Assembly (NCBI RefSeq): GCF_029637605.1
Contig: NZ_CP121261.1
Coordinates: forward strand, 3,224,001-3,288,000
Reading direction: 5' to 3'
Source: Achromobacter spanius
Lineage (GTDB): Bacteria; Pseudomonadota; Gammaproteobacteria; Burkholderiales; Burkholderiaceae_B
DNA length: 64,000 bases
The number at the start of each line of letters is the position of its first letter. The stretch's first letter is position 1. The notes under the pieces were generated by a model. That model searched no databases and was not told where the DNA came from. It saw only the letters and a list, made by a program, of their open reading frames with translations. Below, piece by piece: positions 23,855-31,840 of the stretch. Position numbers and translations under genes: made by a program.

Positions 23855-26032
23855 TTGACCAAGAATATTCAAGCTAAGGGCGTGTTGCGCGCCAAATGGC
23901 TGGGCCCGGTCGCGGCCTTGCCTTTGGTCCTTCCTTTTTGCAGCGCCTGGGCGCAATCCAGCGCACCCACCACTACATTGCAGCCCGTCACGGTCACTGC
24001 GGGTTCTGTGTCGGACGCCGAACTGCCCCCCGCCTATGCGGGCGGACAGGTGGCGCAAGGCGCGAGGCTTGGGTTGATGGGCAACCAGGACGTGATGGAC
24101 ACGCCGTTCAACGTCACGAGCTACACCGCCGAACTCATCCAGAACCAGCAGGCCCGCACGCTGGCCGACGTGATGGCTAACGACCCGTCGGTGCGCTTCA
24201 CCACATCCAGCGGCCACGCCTACGAAAACTTCCGCATCCGGGGCTTTGACGTCAATCAGAACGATGTGGCCATCAACGGCATGTACGGGCTGGCGCCCAT
24301 GGGCCGCACGCCGCTGGAATTCGTCGAGCGCGTTGAAGTGCTGAAAGGCCCCAACGCCCTGTTCAGCGGCATGGCGCCCAGCGGCGCGGTGGGCGGCACC
24401 ATCAACCTGGTGCCCAAGCGGGCCGGCGACACGCCCAACGCCACGTTCGGCGTCAACTGGCAGGCCGACGGGCAACTGGGCACCACCATTGACGCCGGCA
24501 AGCGCTTTGGCAGCAGCGGCGAATGGGGCGCGCGCGTCAACGGCGCCTTCAGCGACGGCGCCACCACGCTGGACGGCCAATCCAGAAAGCGCGAGTTCCT
24601 GTCGGCTGGGCTGGACTATCGCGGCAGCGCCTTGACGGCGTCCATCGATGCTTATCACAGCCAGGAATCGTTCACGGGCGGCACGCCGGCCATGTTCTGG
24701 TTCGGCGGATCTGTCGTGCCAGACGCGCCCGATCCCCGCATCAACCAGTTCAGCACGGGCTATGGCAGCATCCAGAGCAACGCCGTGGTCGCGCGTGCCG
24801 AATACCGCGTCAACGAAAGCATCTCGGCCTTTGCGGGCGTGGGCCGGCGCGACAGCCATCAATCCGGCTTGATCAACGGCACCCACGCGCGGCAGATTGA
24901 CACCAACGGCAACTTCACGGGCATCATGATCGGCCAGCGCGCCTACACCGACGCCACCTCGGCCGAAGCGGGGCTGCGTTCACGCTTCAAGACCGGCAGC
25001 GTGGGGCACGAACTGGTACTCCAGGCGTCCATCCTGGACCTGGAAGACGGTTCGGCCACCGGCACGGCGTCCACCTTCCGCTCGAACATCTATGACCCGA
25101 TCACACCGGTCATGCCGGCGGTGCCGGGCAGCGCGCCCAAGACGGCTGAGAACACCCTGACCAGCCTAGCGCTGGTCGACACGATGTCCTTTCTTGACGA
25201 CAAGCTGCTTGTCACGGCCGGGCTGCGCAACCAGCGCGTAAAGACCACGAACTTCGACAAGCTGGGCAACACCACGTCGCGCTACGACAAGGACGCCGTG
25301 ACGCCGGCTGTTGCGGTCGTCATCAAGCCCTGGGGGCCGGATGTTTCGCTATACGCCAACTACGTGCAGGGCCTGAGCAAGGGCGACAGCGTCACCGACA
25401 CCACGGCAAGCAACTACGGGCAGGTCTTCGCGCCGTACAAGACCGAGCAGAAAGAGCTGGGCATCAAGTGGAACGCGGGCACCTTCACCAACACGCTGGC
25501 GCTGTTCCAGATTGACAAGCCCATGCTGGTCACCGAGGGCACAACCGCCAACCCGACCTATGCGGACGGCGGCGAAAAGCGCGTGCGGGGCGTGGAATGG
25601 AACACCTTCGGCGAACTGGCCCGTGGCGTGCGCGTGCTGGGCGGCGTGACATATACCCAGGGCACGCAGGTCAAGACGTCGTACGGCCGCTATGACGGCA
25701 ACACGGCCGTGGGCGCGCCGCGCTGGCAAGCCAACACCGGTCTGGAATGGGATACCCCGTGGGCGCCCGGCCTGACCTTGAGCGGCCGCGTGCAGGCAAC
25801 ATCCAGCCAGTACGCCGACTCGGCCAACAAGCTGCGCGTGCCTGGCTGGGGGCAACTGGACCTGGGCGCCCGCTATGCCACCAAAATCAATGGCCAAGAC
25901 GTCGTGCTGCGCTTGAACGTCAACAACGTGTTCAACAAGTATTACTACGCAGGCATCTTCAGCGACACGACGCCCATCGCAACGCTGGGGCCGGCGCGTA
26001 CCGTCACCGCGTCCGCCAGCATCAGCTTCTGA
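23855..26032 (+). CDS. TonB-dependent siderophore receptor (2), TTG start
   Basis: A 725-residue outer-membrane receptor. The signal peptide ends CSAWAQS. LQPVTVTAG is the TonB-box region; the plug (about 60-205) contains VMDTPFNVTSYTAELIQNQQ, FRIRGFDVNQNDVAINGMYG and RVEVLKGPNALFSGMAPSGAVGG, all typical of FpvA/FhuE-type siderophore receptors. The barrel ends TVTASASISF. TTG at 23855 is the only start with a ribosome-binding site (GGAG 8 bases upstream). It has no STN signalling domain, unlike the close paralogue at 31837. Genes downstream encode the DUF3325-DUF3649-PepSY set usual for siderophore operons. Confidence 0.92.
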   Translation: MTKNIQAKGVLRAKWLGPVAALPLVLPFCSAWAQSSAPTTTLQPVTVTAGSVSDAELPPAYAGGQVAQGARLGLMGNQDVMDTPFNVTSYTAELIQNQQARTLADVMANDPSVRFTTSSGHAYENFRIRGFDVNQNDVAINGMYGLAPMGRTPLEFVERVEVLKGPNALFSGMAPSGAVGGTINLVPKRAGDTPNATFGVNWQADGQLGTTIDAGKRFGSSGEWGARVNGAFSDGATTLDGQSRKREFLSAGLDYRGSALTASIDAYHSQESFTGGTPAMFWFGGSVVPDAPDPRINQFSTGYGSIQSNAVVARAEYRVNESISAFAGVGRRDSHQSGLINGTHARQIDTNGNFTGIMIGQRAYTDATSAEAGLRSRFKTGSVGHELVLQASILDLEDGSATGTASTFRSNIYDPITPVMPAVPGSAPKTAENTLTSLALVDTMSFLDDKLLVTAGLRNQRVKTTNFDKLGNTTSRYDKDAVTPAVAVVIKPWGPDVSLYANYVQGLSKGDSVTDTTASNYGQVFAPYKTEQKELGIKWNAGTFTNTLALFQIDKPMLVTEGTTANPTYADGGEKRVRGVEWNTFGELARGVRVLGGVTYTQGTQVKTSYGRYDGNTAVGAPRWQANTGLEWDTPWAPGLTLSGRVQATSSQYADSANKLRVPGWGQLDLGARYATKINGQDVVLRLNVNNVFNKYYYAGIFSDTTPIATLGPARTVTASASISF

Positions 26033-26071
26033 TCAGCATGGGCGCGCCCTGCCCGCTTGCCGAGACCGACC

Positions 26072-26359
26072 ATGCAAGTCGTGATTCCTCTTAGCCTGAC
26101 CGTCATGTTCCTGGGTTGCCTGTGCCTGTATCTGGCCTCGCCAAACCAGCGATGGCGGGCAGCGCCCGCGCGCGCGCTGCCCGCCCGAAGCGCGGGCGCC
26201 GTCTTGCTGGCGCTTTCGGCGTGGGGCTGCTTGCACGCGTTCACAGCCGTCGCGGCCGTGTTCGTCTTCTGTACCGGCCTGATGCTGTGCTTCAGCCTCA
26301 TTCCGTACCTGGGCGCATTCATCGACATGCGCAGAAGGGGTTCGCATGAAGCCGGCTGA
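26072..26359 (+). CDS. Small membrane protein, DUF3325-like
   Basis: A 95-residue protein with about three membrane segments: VVIPLSLTVMFLGCLCLYLASP, AVLLALSAWGCLHAF and VFVFCTGLMLCFSLIPYL. The size, order and place right after a siderophore receptor fit DUF3325, which accompanies DUF3649 and PepSY proteins in iron-uptake operons. The family call comes from my memory of the layout and is moderate. It overlaps the next gene by 14 bases, so translation is coupled. Confidence 0.6.
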   Translation: MQVVIPLSLTVMFLGCLCLYLASPNQRWRAAPARALPARSAGAVLLALSAWGCLHAFTAVAAVFVFCTGLMLCFSLIPYLGAFIDMRRRGSHEAG

Positions 26360-26669
26360 GTCCACTACGCCAGGCAAGCCCGCCAAGCCCGCCCCCATCC
26401 AGCGCGACTGGATATCCAAAAGCCTGGCGGGCGCGGTGCTCGGCTTCGCGCTGGCGCTGGGGGCCAGCGCCTTGCTGGCGCACCTGACCGCCGACATCGC
26501 GCTGGCCACGCGTTCGCAGCTTGCCATGTGGTTGGTGCCGCCGGTGTGGCTGGGCGTGCTGGGCTTCGTCTACTTCTTTACCAGCGGCCTGCGCGCCTGG
26601 GCCTGGCTGGGCGGCGCATGCGTAGTCCTGACCGGCGCGCTGTTCCTGACCGGCGCGCTTGCGCTTTAA
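26346..26669 (+). CDS. Small membrane protein, DUF3649-like
   Basis: A 107-residue protein with a short basic, proline-rich start and three membrane segments (LAGAVLGFALALGASALLA, MWLVPPVWLGVLGFVYFF, AWLGGACVVLTGALFLTG). W-rich SGLRAWAWLG between the last two is typical of DUF3649 iron-transport-associated proteins. GAAGGGG precedes its ATG inside the upstream gene. It probably works with the PepSY protein that starts 29 bases downstream. Confidence 0.62.
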   Translation: MKPAESTTPGKPAKPAPIQRDWISKSLAGAVLGFALALGASALLAHLTADIALATRSQLAMWLVPPVWLGVLGFVYFFTSGLRAWAWLGGACVVLTGALFLTGALAL

Positions 26670-26698
26670 GAGCCCGCCATCATGCATGCCCAATACCC

Positions 26699-28327
26699 AT
26701 GAAAGCCGACTACATCCGCATCTATAAATCGGTTCATACCTGGACCGGCATCCTGACGGGCATGGCGCTTTTCATCGCCTTTTATGCGGGCGCCTTGACG
26801 GTATTCAAGGAGCCGCTGGCCCGCTGGGCGTCGCCACAATCGACGGTGTCTTTCGTGCCGCTGGAAGCCGCACCGGACCTTATCGCCAAGACCCTGGCGG
26901 CGCGTCCCGACGTGGCCAAGGGTTTCACCATCCATCTGCAAGACGCCGAAAACGTGCCCGCCCGCCTGGGCTGGGAAGTGCGCGACGCGCAGGCCGACGA
27001 TCACGATGAATCATCGGTGCGCCACTACGCCGCGCATCTGGATGCCAACGCTGAGCTGCATGTGGAGGACACCGCGCCCAGCGGGTTAGCGGCGTTCATC
27101 GACGTGCTGCACCGCGTGGTGGGCCTGCCCGTGGACAGCGACCCCAACCGCTGGATCATGGGCGTTATCGCATCCCTGTACGCGCTGGCGCTGGTGTCCG
27201 GCGTCATCGTGCTGCTGCCGTCACTGGTGAAGGACTTTTTCGCCTTGCGCATCGGCAAGAACCTGAAGCGCATGTGGCTGGACGCGCACAACGTGGTGGG
27301 CATTGTGTCGCTGCCGTTCCATCTCGTCATGGCGCTCAGCTCAGTGGTGTTCGCGTATCACGATGGCATTTACGACCTGCAAGACAAGCTGATGTACGAC
27401 GGCAAGCTGGCGTCCGTGTTCCAGCGAGCGGGCGGCGCGGCGCCGAGCGGTGCGCCGCGCGACCCGGCCGCCATGCTGACGCCTTCCGAACTGGTGGCGC
27501 AAACGCGCGCGCTGGCGCCGGGCTTCGAGCCCAGCATGTTGCAGTATCAGCAGGTGACCGGGCCGCGCGCCATCGTGCGCATCTGGGGCAAGGACGACAG
27601 CGCGGTGTTGCCCCGCGCGCGCGGCGGCTTTGTGGCCATGGACCCGTACAGCGGCAAGGTGCTCAACAGCGATTACCTGCCGGGCAAGCAGGACGCGCCC
27701 AATCTATGGATCAGCAGTTTCTTTGCGCTGCACATGGCGTCGTTCGGTGGCGTGGCCGTGCAGTGGCTGTACTTCCTGCTTGGGTTGGCGGGCGCGTGGC
27801 TGTTCTATAGCGGCAATCTGCTCTGGATTGAAACGCGCCGCAAGCGGGCCGACCGCAAGACGGGCGCGGTGCCCGTACAGCGCCTGGACGCGCGGTTGAT
27901 GGCGTCGGCCACCGTGGGCGTCTGCCTGGGCTGCGTGTGCGGGATCTCGCTGATGATGATCGCCTCGAAATGGCTGAACGGGCGGGTGGGCGACCTGAAC
28001 GCCTGGTTGCAAGGCCTGTACTACCTGGCCTTCTTCGCGTGCGTGGCATGGTCGTTCTTGCGCGGCGGCGCGAAGGCGGGCCTGGACTTGCTGTGGCTGG
28101 CCGCGGCGCTGACGCTGGCCATTCCGCTGACCTCGCTGTTGGGTGCCTTGTTCCCCGGCACGGGCCTGTGGATGCATACCTCGCCCGCCGCGCTGGCCGT
28201 TGATGCCACGGCCTTGGCCGGCGCAGCGGCGTTTGCCTGGATGGGGCGCGCCACCGCGCGTCGCCTGGCGCTTGGGGCGGCCGACAGCGTTTGGGCCCGC
28301 AAGCCGCTTGCAGTCCAGCAGGAGTAA
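26699..28327 (+). CDS. PepSY-associated TM-helix protein (putative siderophore-iron reductase) (1)
   Basis: A 542-residue inner-membrane protein. IYKSVHTWTGILTGMALFIAFYAGALTVF is the first PepSY-TM helix; further helices appear near residues 150-170 (WIMGVIASLYALALVSGVIVLLPSL), 190-220 (WLDAHNVVGIVSLPFHLVMALSSVVF, with haem-like histidines) and several at the C-terminus. Members such as FoxB/PiuB are thought to reduce ferric siderophores in the periplasm. ATG 26699 gives the standard N-terminus although no strong ribosome-binding site is visible. It is the fourth gene of the receptor-2 operon. Confidence 0.85.
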   Translation: MKADYIRIYKSVHTWTGILTGMALFIAFYAGALTVFKEPLARWASPQSTVSFVPLEAAPDLIAKTLAARPDVAKGFTIHLQDAENVPARLGWEVRDAQADDHDESSVRHYAAHLDANAELHVEDTAPSGLAAFIDVLHRVVGLPVDSDPNRWIMGVIASLYALALVSGVIVLLPSLVKDFFALRIGKNLKRMWLDAHNVVGIVSLPFHLVMALSSVVFAYHDGIYDLQDKLMYDGKLASVFQRAGGAAPSGAPRDPAAMLTPSELVAQTRALAPGFEPSMLQYQQVTGPRAIVRIWGKDDSAVLPRARGGFVAMDPYSGKVLNSDYLPGKQDAPNLWISSFFALHMASFGGVAVQWLYFLLGLAGAWLFYSGNLLWIETRRKRADRKTGAVPVQRLDARLMASATVGVCLGCVCGISLMMIASKWLNGRVGDLNAWLQGLYYLAFFACVAWSFLRGGAKAGLDLLWLAAALTLAIPLTSLLGALFPGTGLWMHTSPAALAVDATALAGAAAFAWMGRATARRLALGAADSVWARKPLAVQQE

Positions 28328-28354
28328 CGGCGCGGCCCCTCTCTTTGTACTCAC

Positions 28355-28373
28355 GTTAATGATATTGGATATC
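28355..28373 (+). promoter_or_regulatory. Fur-like box before the esterase gene
   Basis: GTTAATGATATTGGATATC matches 14 of 19 bases of the Fur consensus GATAATGATAATCATTATC by eye. It lies 55 bases before the esterase start and runs directly into three 12-bp repeats. Confidence 0.58.
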
Positions 28374-28377
28374 ACGC

Positions 28378-28413
28378 TTGAGATATCAATTGAGATATCA
28401 GTTGAGATACCAG
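28378..28413 (+). repeat. Three 12-bp tandem repeats with GATATC core in the esterase leader
   Basis: TTGAGATATCAA (28378-28389), TTGAGATATCAG (28390-28401) and TTGAGATACCAG (28402-28413), preceded by a weaker copy, TTGGATATCAC, from 28365. The AT-rich units stand out in this GC-rich DNA and could be repeated operator half-sites or part of the 5' leader. Confidence 0.85.
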
Positions 28414-28427
28414 GCGTGCCTACACGG

Positions 28428-30020
28428 ATGTTTATGCAGAAACAGAACGGTTCATATTGGCGCAATGGCGTGGCGTTGGCATCGCTGGCCCTGGCCTTGG
28501 CAAGCATGGCGCCGGGCATGGCGACGGCACAGTCCAAGCAAGGCGTGGTCACGCCGCAAGCCCACGCCGACGAGCGGATCAGCCTGCAAAAAGCAGAGTT
28601 TCTAGCCGGCACGTGGACGGCGGATAGCGGCGTGACGCTGGATCTGCTGGACGCCGCCGGCCGCCATGTGCGCCGGCTGAGCGACAACGAGAAGCCCGCC
28701 GGCATCCTGATGCTGGTGGCGCCCGCCAACGGCGTCTATACGGTGCGCGCGCAAGGCCAGGGCGCCTATGAATGGGCGGTGACCGAGCGCTTGCCCCTAT
28801 CCGCGCAGCAGGCGCCGGCGGCAACGATAGACAGCCCGCGCCTGGCCGCGCTGGCCGCAACGCTGGCGCAAGGCGGCACCACCGACGCGTTCTGGAAAGA
28901 CGTTGCCCAGCAAGGCACGCCGCTGGTTGAAGCGGTGGATGCCACGCACGACCGCATCACCTTCCTGTGGCGCGGCGCGCAACGCAATGTGCGCCTGTTC
29001 GGCGGCCCGTCGTCAGACCACGCGCAACTGTCCCGGTTGGGGAATTCCGACGTCTGGCATGTCAGCTTTGTCGTGCCCCGGTCGGCGCGCCTGTCGTATC
29101 GCCTGGCGCCCGACGTGCCGGAACTGCCGGGCTCGGGCATGGCGCGGCGGCGCGCCATCCTGGCCACGGCGCAGGCCGACCCCTACAACCCGAAGGTGTA
29201 TCCCCAACAAGGCGTTGACGCCTTTCAGACCTACTCCGTGGTGGCGCTGGCCGACGCCCCGCCGCAGCCCTGGGTGGAACCGCGCGCGGGCGTGCAGGCG
29301 GGCACGGTCGAAACGCTGGAACTGCGCAGCGAACGTCTCGGCAACACGCGCAAGATCCACCTGTACCGACCGGCGCGCTGGCAGCCCGGCGCGGCGGACA
29401 ACCACGTGCTGGTGCTGTTCGATGCCGGCGCCTACCTGGGCCGCGTGCCCACGCCAACCATTCTTGACAACATGATTGCCGCGGGCGTGATTCCTCCGAC
29501 CGCCGCCCTGCTGATCGACAACCCCACGGCGGAATCGCGGGGCCAGGAATTGCCGCCCAACCCAGACTTTGCCGACTTCCTGGCGCTGGAGCTCATGCCC
29601 TGGGCGCGAGGACAAGGCATCAGCGCTCCGGCTGCGCGCACGGTGATTGGCGGATCCAGCTATGGCGGGCTGGCATCCGCCTACGCGGCGCTGCGCCATC
29701 CCGAGGTGTTCGGCAACGTGCTCAGCCAATCCGGTTCTTATTGGTGGGCGCCGAAGGGCGAGGAGGACCAGTGGCTGACGCGGCAGTTCGTCACCGCCCC
29801 CACCCTGCCGGTGCGCTTCTTCCTGGGCGCCGGCCTGTTCGAATCGGGCCGTGGCAACCAGCCTGGCATCCTTGAAACCAACCGCCACCTGCGCGACGTG
29901 CTGCGCGCCAAGGGCTACCGCGTCACGCATCGCGAAGTGGCGGGCGGGCACGACTATCTGGTGTGGCGCGGGACCTTGTCGGATGGTTTGTTGGACCTGA
30001 TCGGCACGGCAAAGAAATAA
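28428..30020 (+). CDS. Exported Fes/IroE-like ferric-siderophore esterase
   Basis: A 530-residue protein. The signal peptide runs to GMATAQS. Residues about 35-130 form a beta-rich domain (SGVTLDLLDAAGRHVRRL), 140-260 resemble the Fes N-terminal domain, and 290-528 form the esterase D domain: VLVLFDAGAYL, IGGSSYGGLASAYAALRHP with the nucleophile serine in GGSSYGG, and VAGGHDYLVWRG with the histidine. Fes-type enzymes cleave trilactone siderophores to free iron; an exported form would act in the periplasm, as IroE does. ATG 28428 or 28434 both fit; an in-frame ATG at 28359 would place the 12-bp repeats inside the protein and lacks a ribosome-binding site. Confidence 0.82.
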   Translation: MFMQKQNGSYWRNGVALASLALALASMAPGMATAQSKQGVVTPQAHADERISLQKAEFLAGTWTADSGVTLDLLDAAGRHVRRLSDNEKPAGILMLVAPANGVYTVRAQGQGAYEWAVTERLPLSAQQAPAATIDSPRLAALAATLAQGGTTDAFWKDVAQQGTPLVEAVDATHDRITFLWRGAQRNVRLFGGPSSDHAQLSRLGNSDVWHVSFVVPRSARLSYRLAPDVPELPGSGMARRRAILATAQADPYNPKVYPQQGVDAFQTYSVVALADAPPQPWVEPRAGVQAGTVETLELRSERLGNTRKIHLYRPARWQPGAADNHVLVLFDAGAYLGRVPTPTILDNMIAAGVIPPTAALLIDNPTAESRGQELPPNPDFADFLALELMPWARGQGISAPAARTVIGGSSYGGLASAYAALRHPEVFGNVLSQSGSYWWAPKGEEDQWLTRQFVTAPTLPVRFFLGAGLFESGRGNQPGILETNRHLRDVLRAKGYRVTHREVAGGHDYLVWRGTLSDGLLDLIGTAKK

Positions 30021-30045
30021 GGGCAACAAAGCCTGAGTCCTGGCC

Positions 30046-30825
30046 TCAGCCCTGCCGGTAAAACGCCCCCGGCGGCACCCCAAAGTGCTTCTTGAACATG
30101 GCCGCGAATGCGCTCTGGCTGGTGTAGCCGTGTTCCAGCGCCACATCCACCACCCGCGCCCCGCTGGCAAGATGTTCCAGCGCCAGCAGCAGCCGCGCCT
30201 GCCTGCGCCACTGCCCTAGCCGCATGCCGGTCTGTTGCTGAAACTGCCGGTGCAAGGTGCGGGTGGACAGGTGCAGCCGGGCGGCCCACTCGTCCAGTGT
30301 CAACGCCGCATCGGGTTCGCGCATCAAGGCGTCGCAGAATCTCCTGAGCCGCGCGTCCGCCGGCATCGGCAGATACAAGGGCAACACCGGCAGGCTGCGC
30401 AATTCCTGCAACAGCAAGTGCAGCAAATGCCAATCGCGGGACCCGGGACTGATCTGCGCGCCAAGTTCCACGTCCACCGCCGCCACGATCAGTTCCCGCA
30501 ACAAGGGCGAGATGTCCAGCACACAACTGCGCGCGGGCAGGTAGGCGGCAGCATGGCCATCGACGAACACGGTGCGCACGCGCACCGCGCCGTGCATGCG
30601 GACGGAGTGCGCCACGTCGGCCTCAAGCCAGACGCCGCGGGTGGGCGGCACCACCCATCGGCCGCCTTCCGCGTCGATGGTCATCACGCCCTGGATGGCG
30701 TATAGCAATTGCGCACGGTCGTGGCGATGGGGCGCGATGAAGTGGCCGTCGGGGTAGTCCACCGCCAAGGCGGCGGCCGGTGCGCCGGAAGCCGCGAACG
30801 CGGCGTAGAAGGGGGAATCATCCAT
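30046..30825 (-). CDS. AraC-family regulator with N-terminal cupin
   Basis: A 259-residue regulator. Residues about 20-85 form an AraC-binding cupin (HFIAPHRHDRAQLLYAIQGVMTID, WVVPPTRGVWLEADVAHSV). The C-terminal 100 residues hold two HTHs (LTLDEWAARLHLSTRTLHRQFQQQTGMRLGQW and VVDVALEHGYTSQSAFAAMFKKHFGVPP). It is divergent from an EamA exporter with two direct repeats between them, the usual layout of an AraC regulator and its efflux target. ATG 30825 has no clear ribosome-binding site but matches the family start. Confidence 0.86.
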   Translation of the reverse strand: MDDSPFYAAFAASGAPAAALAVDYPDGHFIAPHRHDRAQLLYAIQGVMTIDAEGGRWVVPPTRGVWLEADVAHSVRMHGAVRVRTVFVDGHAAAYLPARSCVLDISPLLRELIVAAVDVELGAQISPGSRDWHLLHLLLQELRSLPVLPLYLPMPADARLRRFCDALMREPDAALTLDEWAARLHLSTRTLHRQFQQQTGMRLGQWRRQARLLLALEHLASGARVVDVALEHGYTSQSAFAAMFKKHFGVPPGAFYRQG

Positions 30826-30826
30826 A

Positions 30827-30857
30827 TTGGCGGTTTTGCGAGTTGGCAGTTTTGCGA
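30827..30857. promoter_or_regulatory. Two direct repeats between AraC and EamA genes
   Basis: TTGGCGGTTTTGCGA (30827-30841) and TTGGCAGTTTTGCGA (30843-30857) differ at one base and are 16 bp apart. AraC proteins bind direct repeats as tandem monomers. The sites start right at the AraC start codon and lie about 75 bases before the EamA ATG. Confidence 0.6.
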
Positions 30858-30931
30858 TAACTGGCGACATAGTAGCGCCAGACGGACGCACCCCCGCGCG
30901 GCACCATGCAAGGCTCGTTCTGGAGACCTTC

Positions 30932-31840
30932 ATGTCCATCACTTCCCTGCTCTTTCCGTTCATGGCCATCGTGCTGTGGGCGGGCAACGTCATCGTGTCC
31001 AAGCTGGCCGCGTCCGCGATTTCACCCACGGCCATCACCTTCTACCGCCTGATCCTGGCGCTGGCGCTGATGACGCCCTTTGTGCTGCCGGCGCTGCGGC
31101 GCAACTGGGCGTCGGTGCGGCCGCACCTGGGCAAGATGGCCATCAGCGGCTTGCTGGCCATGGCGCTGTTCCAGAGCCTGTCGTACCGCGCGGCCGAAAG
31201 CACCACGGCTACCAACATGGCCATCGTCACCGCGCTGGTGCCCTTGTTGACCGCGATACTCAGCGTGATCGTGCTGGGTGAAGCGTTGACGGTGGGCATG
31301 GCGGTGGGCGGCGTGCTGTCGTTCGTGGGCCTGTTGTACGTGGTGGGCCAAGGCGACATCGCCGCCATCGCGCGCAACGGCGTCCATGCGGGCGACCTGC
31401 TGATGCTGCTGGCGTCCTTGTCCTACGCGCTGTATGGCGTGCTGCTGCGCCGCTGGCGCTTGACGATTCCGGCATGGCAGGCGGTATACCTGCAAGCCGT
31501 GGCCGCGCTGGTCTTCATGCTGCCGTTCTTCCTGGTGCTGCCGGCGGGCGCGGCGTCGCTGGACGCGCGCACCTTGCCGCTGATTGCCTACGCCGGCATT
31601 GGCTCATCCATTCTGCTGTCGTTTTTCTGGATTCAAGGCGTGAAGCACCTGGGGCCGAACCGGTGCAGCATCTTCATCAATCTGCTGCCCGTGTTGACGG
31701 CCGTGCTGGCCGTGGCGATGTTGGGCGAACAGATGCACGCCTATCACGTCATCGGCGGCAGCATGAGTTTGATCGGCGTGCTGATTGCGCAGACGGTGCA
31801 TCGGCCGCTGCATGGCGCGCGCGTACCCTCGCCGACCTAG
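30932..31840 (+). CDS. EamA/DMT-family transporter
   Basis: A 302-residue drug/metabolite transporter with ten hydrophobic segments arranged as two EamA repeats (FPFMAIVLWAGNVIVSKLA ... and GDLLMLLASLSYALYGVLLRR ...). GEALTVGMAVGGVLSFVGLLYV and GEQMHAYHVIGGSMSLIGVLIAQ are the matched ends of the two repeats. The cargo is unknown. TGGAGACCTTC gives the ribosome-binding site. Its TAG stop shares the palindrome CTAG with the stop codon of the convergent TonB receptor. Confidence 0.86.
   Translation: MSITSLLFPFMAIVLWAGNVIVSKLAASAISPTAITFYRLILALALMTPFVLPALRRNWASVRPHLGKMAISGLLAMALFQSLSYRAAESTTATNMAIVTALVPLLTAILSVIVLGEALTVGMAVGGVLSFVGLLYVVGQGDIAAIARNGVHAGDLLMLLASLSYALYGVLLRRWRLTIPAWQAVYLQAVAALVFMLPFFLVLPAGAASLDARTLPLIAYAGIGSSILLSFFWIQGVKHLGPNRCSIFINLLPVLTAVLAVAMLGEQMHAYHVIGGSMSLIGVLIAQTVHRPLHGARVPSPT

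Noticed and set aside
28359..28427. ATG 28359 as the esterase start (adds ILDITLEISIEISVEIPG)
   Set aside because: No ribosome-binding site, the added residues only translate the DNA repeats, and they would displace the signal peptide from the N-terminus.
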